DNA of 64,000 bases from Undaria pinnatifida (Eukaryota > Sar > Phaeophyceae > Laminariales > Alariaceae). This document shows, in pieces, positions 60,933 through 64,000 of this stretch. The stretch covers positions 25,833,972 to 25,897,971 of the forward strand of contig JABAKD010000023.1 in NCBI GenBank assembly GCA_012845835.1, in the 5' to 3' direction. A model generated the notes under the pieces. That model worked only from the letters and a program-made list of their open reading frames with translations, ran no database searches and was not told where the DNA came from. Within the stretch, counting starts at the first letter, position 1. Each line of letters begins with the position of its first letter. The translations under genes were made by a program, and so were the position numbers.

Positions 60933-63662
60933 TTAATCCTCATCAACATTGCCACCCCAGGCCAGTGGCCTTAGTCCTCCCGATTCTTCCTCCCTTCCCC
61001 TCGCGGCCTGACGATCCCTCAGAAATAGTCTATATCGATGAACTCTGCGCGAAATCGCGACCTGAGTGGTCACAGAGATGATTTGGAATAGTCGCTCCTT
61101 GCACACGCCTTTCCGCGCTAGGGACGATGCGTCCGTCCCTCCAACGATGCTTGCCGCTACCTGATCTATCAGGTCGCTGCCTTCTTTACCGAGGCGCCCA
61201 AAGCTTTCCACCGCGAGGGTGGCGAGTTTGTAGCTGCGTTCGTCGAAGGACACCTGTCCCGGACGAGCGTAGTGGTTGCGCTTGCGCGCCTCGGAAGTGG
61301 AAGCCGCTGATCCGTTTCGATCCGCGCTTCCTGCCCGCATGTGGACCCCTGCTTGTGGGTCCGCATACGTCACGTCGAGGAGTATCGACTTGTCGCGATA
61401 CTCCGGTGCCGTAGCATCTCTTAGTCCACCTGCCTCAATCACGATGTCCATTCGCAAATCCCTGTCTGCGTGGAACGGGGCTCCGCTTTCCACCTGGTGG
61501 CGGACGGACATGCTCTTAAGGGTGCGGGAGAGCGCGTGCACGAGGGGTTGGTGCTGGTTCACTTGCGCGCCCGCTCGATGACACAATCGCGCATGCCGCG
61601 TATTAACCTCCGCTTCACCGCAGCATGGGCATCTCGCCGCGAGGAATTCTTCTATCCCCAGAAATCTCTTCCCCGCAGTCACGAACTCTGATGCAGGGAT
61701 GGTTCTAGCTGAGTCTACAGGTCTCGCCCTTAGGAAGGCGGTAGCCCCTGATCCCGATTGACTCCGTTGCCGGGCCCTGGCCAAGTCTCGTGTCTCCTTC
61801 TCGCCTTGAGATTCGCTTGTGTCTCGCTGGGGCCTCGTCTCGGGGAGCTGGTCCAGCGAAGAGACGTACCTCTCATAACGTACTCGGTTTACCAGTTTAC
61901 CCAGTCTATGCTGCGCTTTACTGGAGCTGATAGTTTCGGCGTCGTGTGCAGGCAACGCGTCTGTAATTGATCGCCCTGAGGCACCTTGTCCTCCTGCTCG
62001 GAATGCTCTGTCTCGCCAGCTTTCCGGTACGATGTTCGCCATGGCCTCCTCTGAAACCCCATGCACATCGCGCAGGTCCCTGATGCTGTTCCAGATGCGT
62101 CGCACGAGGTCAGAATCGGGCAGCTCCCTCCGGACTTTGTTCCCTATTGCGCCGGATAGATCAGCAAGCACCTCTGGCACCGTCGCCACCAAGCTCCCAA
62201 CGGATGCTGACATCCTCCGGGCTTCAGCCGACGACAGCCCAAACCCTCCGGCCCCCGTGGACAGGCTCGCCTGCGCCTGTTGATGGGGTTGCAGGGTCAA
62301 CATGTTTGTCGGGCACCCGTCCACGAAGAACGATGATTCTTCTGCTGCCCCCGGGAGATCGAGCAATTTCTCCAACATCCACAAGGCGTTGCCATCTGCT
62401 TTTTTGCATGCAGCCAGCGATAGTTCTGGGTCCATCACGCGTTCAAGGTAGGAGGTCCGTTGAACCATGGAGCCGGTGGCAATCAGGTTGGCTGATTGCT
62501 TGTCCGGCATGCGCGACAACATCCGCGCAAGTTGCTCCGCTCCCCCGTTTCGGACTATCTCCATTGCGCTCTCCCTCACGTACTCATCTGTGCCGATGGG
62601 CACCCCCACCACCTGAACCCCACCACGTTCAGCGATGCTGACGCCAATGCCTTCAAGAAGGGCGATTTGTTCCGGCGTAGGTACGTGCCCCTTTGGGGGC
62701 AGGGCAACCGTTTTGCTCGGGTTGATCGCAATTCCGATGTTGGACAGCTCACGCTGGAGAAAGGGTACCACTTCCACAGTATCGGGTGTGATTTCCATCA
62801 TTCCGATGCTAATATCATCTAGGTAGGCGAATGCCTCTACACCTCTTGGCTCGAACTCCTCCCGTGTCCGCTTCAGCACCGGCAGGAGCGGCATGCAGAA
62901 CAGCGCTGGCCCCATAGCATCACCTTGTTGTACCCCGCTGGAGCAGTCGATCTTCCGCCTTTCTCCCGATTCCATCTGAAAAAACACGGGCGCAGACATC
63001 TCGCCGTAACATTTTGCCACGAACGGTGTAAGCGCCGGTACGCAAGTGGCTGCCTCCGCTAGCATAGCAGTCCGCTTCACTGTGTTGAATGCGTTGGAGC
63101 AATCGGTGAGGATCAGCCAGTTGTTTGCCTCGTGATGTATTCTTGCGCGTAGCGCTACCTGTTCCACCCCCCCTCGTACTCCGACTCCAAACTGTCTCGC
63201 TTCACGGTTGGCCTCCTCCAGCCGTGGTCGCCACTGCCGCATGGTTCCGGCCGCAATAAGCCGCCTCCACGTCATCCCCACGCACACGGGGCGGCATTTT
63301 TCACCCAGGGCAGTGAGGTTGGATTGCAAGAAGAGCTGCCAGAATTCAGGCGGGAAGGCGTTTGGATCATCGATAATTCTTCTCCAGAAGGCTTCGATGC
63401 CAGCTCCGAATTTTTCGCGCCCAAAACCAGTCCTGATTATTGACTGTAAGTGCGAGAATCGCAGACCGTCGCTTCCCGCGCCTGATAAGGCGTTGCGAGA
63501 ATTGATTACCTCGAGGGCCACCTGTGGGTCGAACTCTTCCTCCGGGCGCCAGTTGGGTACACTCCCTTCCTCCTGGTCGGTGGAACTTGTTGCCACCGCT
63601 GCTGCTGCAGCTTCGGAGACGCAGGCCTGGTCCTCCTCCGGGAACTTTGATTTTACGCGCTC
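60933..63662 (-). CDS. Reverse transcriptase / restriction-like endonuclease
   Basis: 909 codons after an in-frame TAG. Numbering from the GTG at 63596: an RPVCVGMTWRRL block at 102-113; QFGVGVRGG at 135-143; RT motif A LTDCSNAFN at 163-171; motif B GVQQGDAMGPALF at 221-233; catalytic FAYLDD at 256-261; thumb region to about 420. A linker follows, then a CCHC finger CPCCGEAEVNTRHARLC at 656-672 and a PD-(D/E)xK-type nuclease with RMD at 715-717 and LLDVTYADP at 739-747. The enzyme would nick target DNA and prime cDNA synthesis there. Apart from the TAG the frame is intact, so the copy is young. Confidence 0.92.
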   Translation of the reverse strand, partial: ERVKSKFPEEDQACVSEAAAAAVATSSTDQEEGSVPNWRPEEEFDPQVALEVINSRNALSGAGSDGLRFSHLQSIIRTGFGREKFGAGIEAFWRRIIDDPNAFPPEFWQLFLQSNLTALGEKCRPVCVGMTWRRLIAAGTMRQWRPRLEEANREARQFGVGVRGGVEQVALRARIHHEANNWLILTDCSNAFNTVKRTAMLAEAATCVPALTPFVAKCYGEMSAPVFFQMESGERRKIDCSSGVQQGDAMGPALFCMPLLPVLKRTREEFEPRGVEAFAYLDDISIGMMEITPDTVEVVPFLQRELSNIGIAINPSKTVALPPKGHVPTPEQIALLEGIGVSIAERGGVQVVGVPIGTDEYVRESAMEIVRNGGAEQLARMLSRMPDKQSANLIATGSMVQRTSYLERVMDPELSLAACKKADGNALWMLEKLLDLPGAAEESSFFVDGCPTNMLTLQPHQQAQASLSTGAGGFGLSSAEARRMSASVGSLVATVPEVLADLSGAIGNKVRRELPDSDLVRRIWNSIRDLRDVHGVSEEAMANIVPESWRDRAFRAGGQGASGRSITDALPAHDAETISSSKAQHRLGKLVNRVRYERYVSSLDQLPETRPQRDTSESQGEKETRDLARARQRSQSGSGATAFLRARPVDSARTIPASEFVTAGKRFLGIEEFLAARCPCCGEAEVNTRHARLCHRAGAQVNQHQPLVHALSRTLKSMSVRHQVESGAPFHADRDLRMDIVIEAGGLRDATAPEYRDKSILLDVTYADPQAGVHMRAGSADRNGSAASTSEARKRNHYARPGQVSFDERSYKLATLAVESFGRLGKEGSDLIDQVAASIVGGTDASSLARKGVCKERLFQIISVTTQVAISRRVHRYRLFLRDRQAARGREEESGGLRPLAWGGNVDED

Positions 63663-63998
63663 CTACGTTTCGTCGTTCCCCGGCGCGCGCGATTCCGCGA
63701 GGAGGCTGCGTGCTGCCACAGTCACCCCCCCCCCTCGATGGCGGCATGCTGATGATGCCCTCTTAAACATATCAGCGTCCGTCTCTTCTCGGGCTTGACC
63801 GATTTGCCTCATAGATGTTCGACGGGTGTACTCCATTAACCACGGGAGCAAGAGGGTGAGGTCACCGCGTTCGGCAGACGCAAACCTCTCACGCCGTTTC
63901 ATTCGGCCATCCTGCGAGTGTAGTAGAGCTGGGAGGATGTACCACAACTTGATTGACCTCAGCAGTGATTGCGGTGTCTCCGATTGTGTGGATTGACG
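63663..63998 (-). CDS. Upstream part of the same retrotransposon ORF, cut by a stop and the window edge
   Basis: In the same frame as the RT: open from the window edge (RQSTQSETPQSLLRSIKLWY onwards) through VAARSLLAESRAPGNDET to TAG at 63663-63665, after which ERVKSKFPEED continues. The AAR.L.....APG motif is a usual lead-in to the RT of such elements. One base change (TGG to TAG) would explain the stop. The N-terminal DNA-binding fingers lie beyond the window. Confidence 0.8.
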   Translation of the reverse strand, partial: RQSTQSETPQSLLRSIKLWYILPALLHSQDGRMKRRERFASAERGDLTLLLPWLMEYTRRTSMRQIGQAREETDADMFKRASSACRHRGGGVTVAARSLLAESRAPGNDET

Positions 63999-64000
63999 GT

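Noticed and set aside
60933-63596. Alternative start of the RT protein at the GTG at 63596
   Set aside because: The frame is open further upstream and conserved-looking sequence continues past the TAG at 63663, so the real ORF starts outside the window.

Overview
This is nuclear DNA of an intron-rich, repeat-rich eukaryote. There are no operons, ribosome-binding sites or bacterial-style gene packing. Coding sequence is scattered as 90-160 bp exons with GT...AG borders among transposons, decayed repeats and very long microsatellites. The divergent retromer-type gene, the non-LTR element with a restriction-like endonuclease, and the repeat style would suit a stramenopile such as a brown alga. 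That placement is an inference, not something the sequence proves.

The main gene is on the + strand. Ten exons between 15930 and 54746 join with consistent splice phases into an open frame of about 384 codons. Its order of conserved blocks matches VPS26, the arrestin-fold subunit of retromer, but at low identity. Introns are 0.5-11.5 kb. Most exons, or the intron ends before them, are accompanied by decayed copies, so the locus is littered with exon fragments and decoy splice acceptors.

Layout: 1-15.9 kb is non-genic. It holds a dispersed 0.6 kb repeat (485 and 10495), a 5.3 kb element with about 560 bp inverted ends (1907-7196), two tRNA-like SINEs, small inverted-repeat elements (MITE-like) and GGCTT/GGGTT satellites. 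15.9-54.7 kb is the VPS26-like gene; its introns hold SINEs, MITEs and tandem arrays. Intron 9 holds a complete 5.7 kb LTR retrotransposon with an intact 5 bp target duplication and a 1.6 kb CT array inside it, plus a 1.4 kb pogo/mariner-type element flanked by TA. 55.4-59.1 kb carries a damaged minus-strand gene of unknown function, a 1147 bp tandem duplication and a cysteine-rich reading frame. 60.1-64.0 kb is a minus-strand non-LTR retrotransposon with reverse transcriptase and restriction-like endonuclease, broken by one stop codon and ending in a 640 bp (ATT)n tract. Its 5' end lies beyond the window.

Apart from the VPS26-like gene and perhaps the 55-56 kb gene, nearly all the protein-like sequence belongs to mobile elements. 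Many long open frames are artefacts of simple repeats. Similarity statements come from reading the sequence against remembered family features; no search was run.
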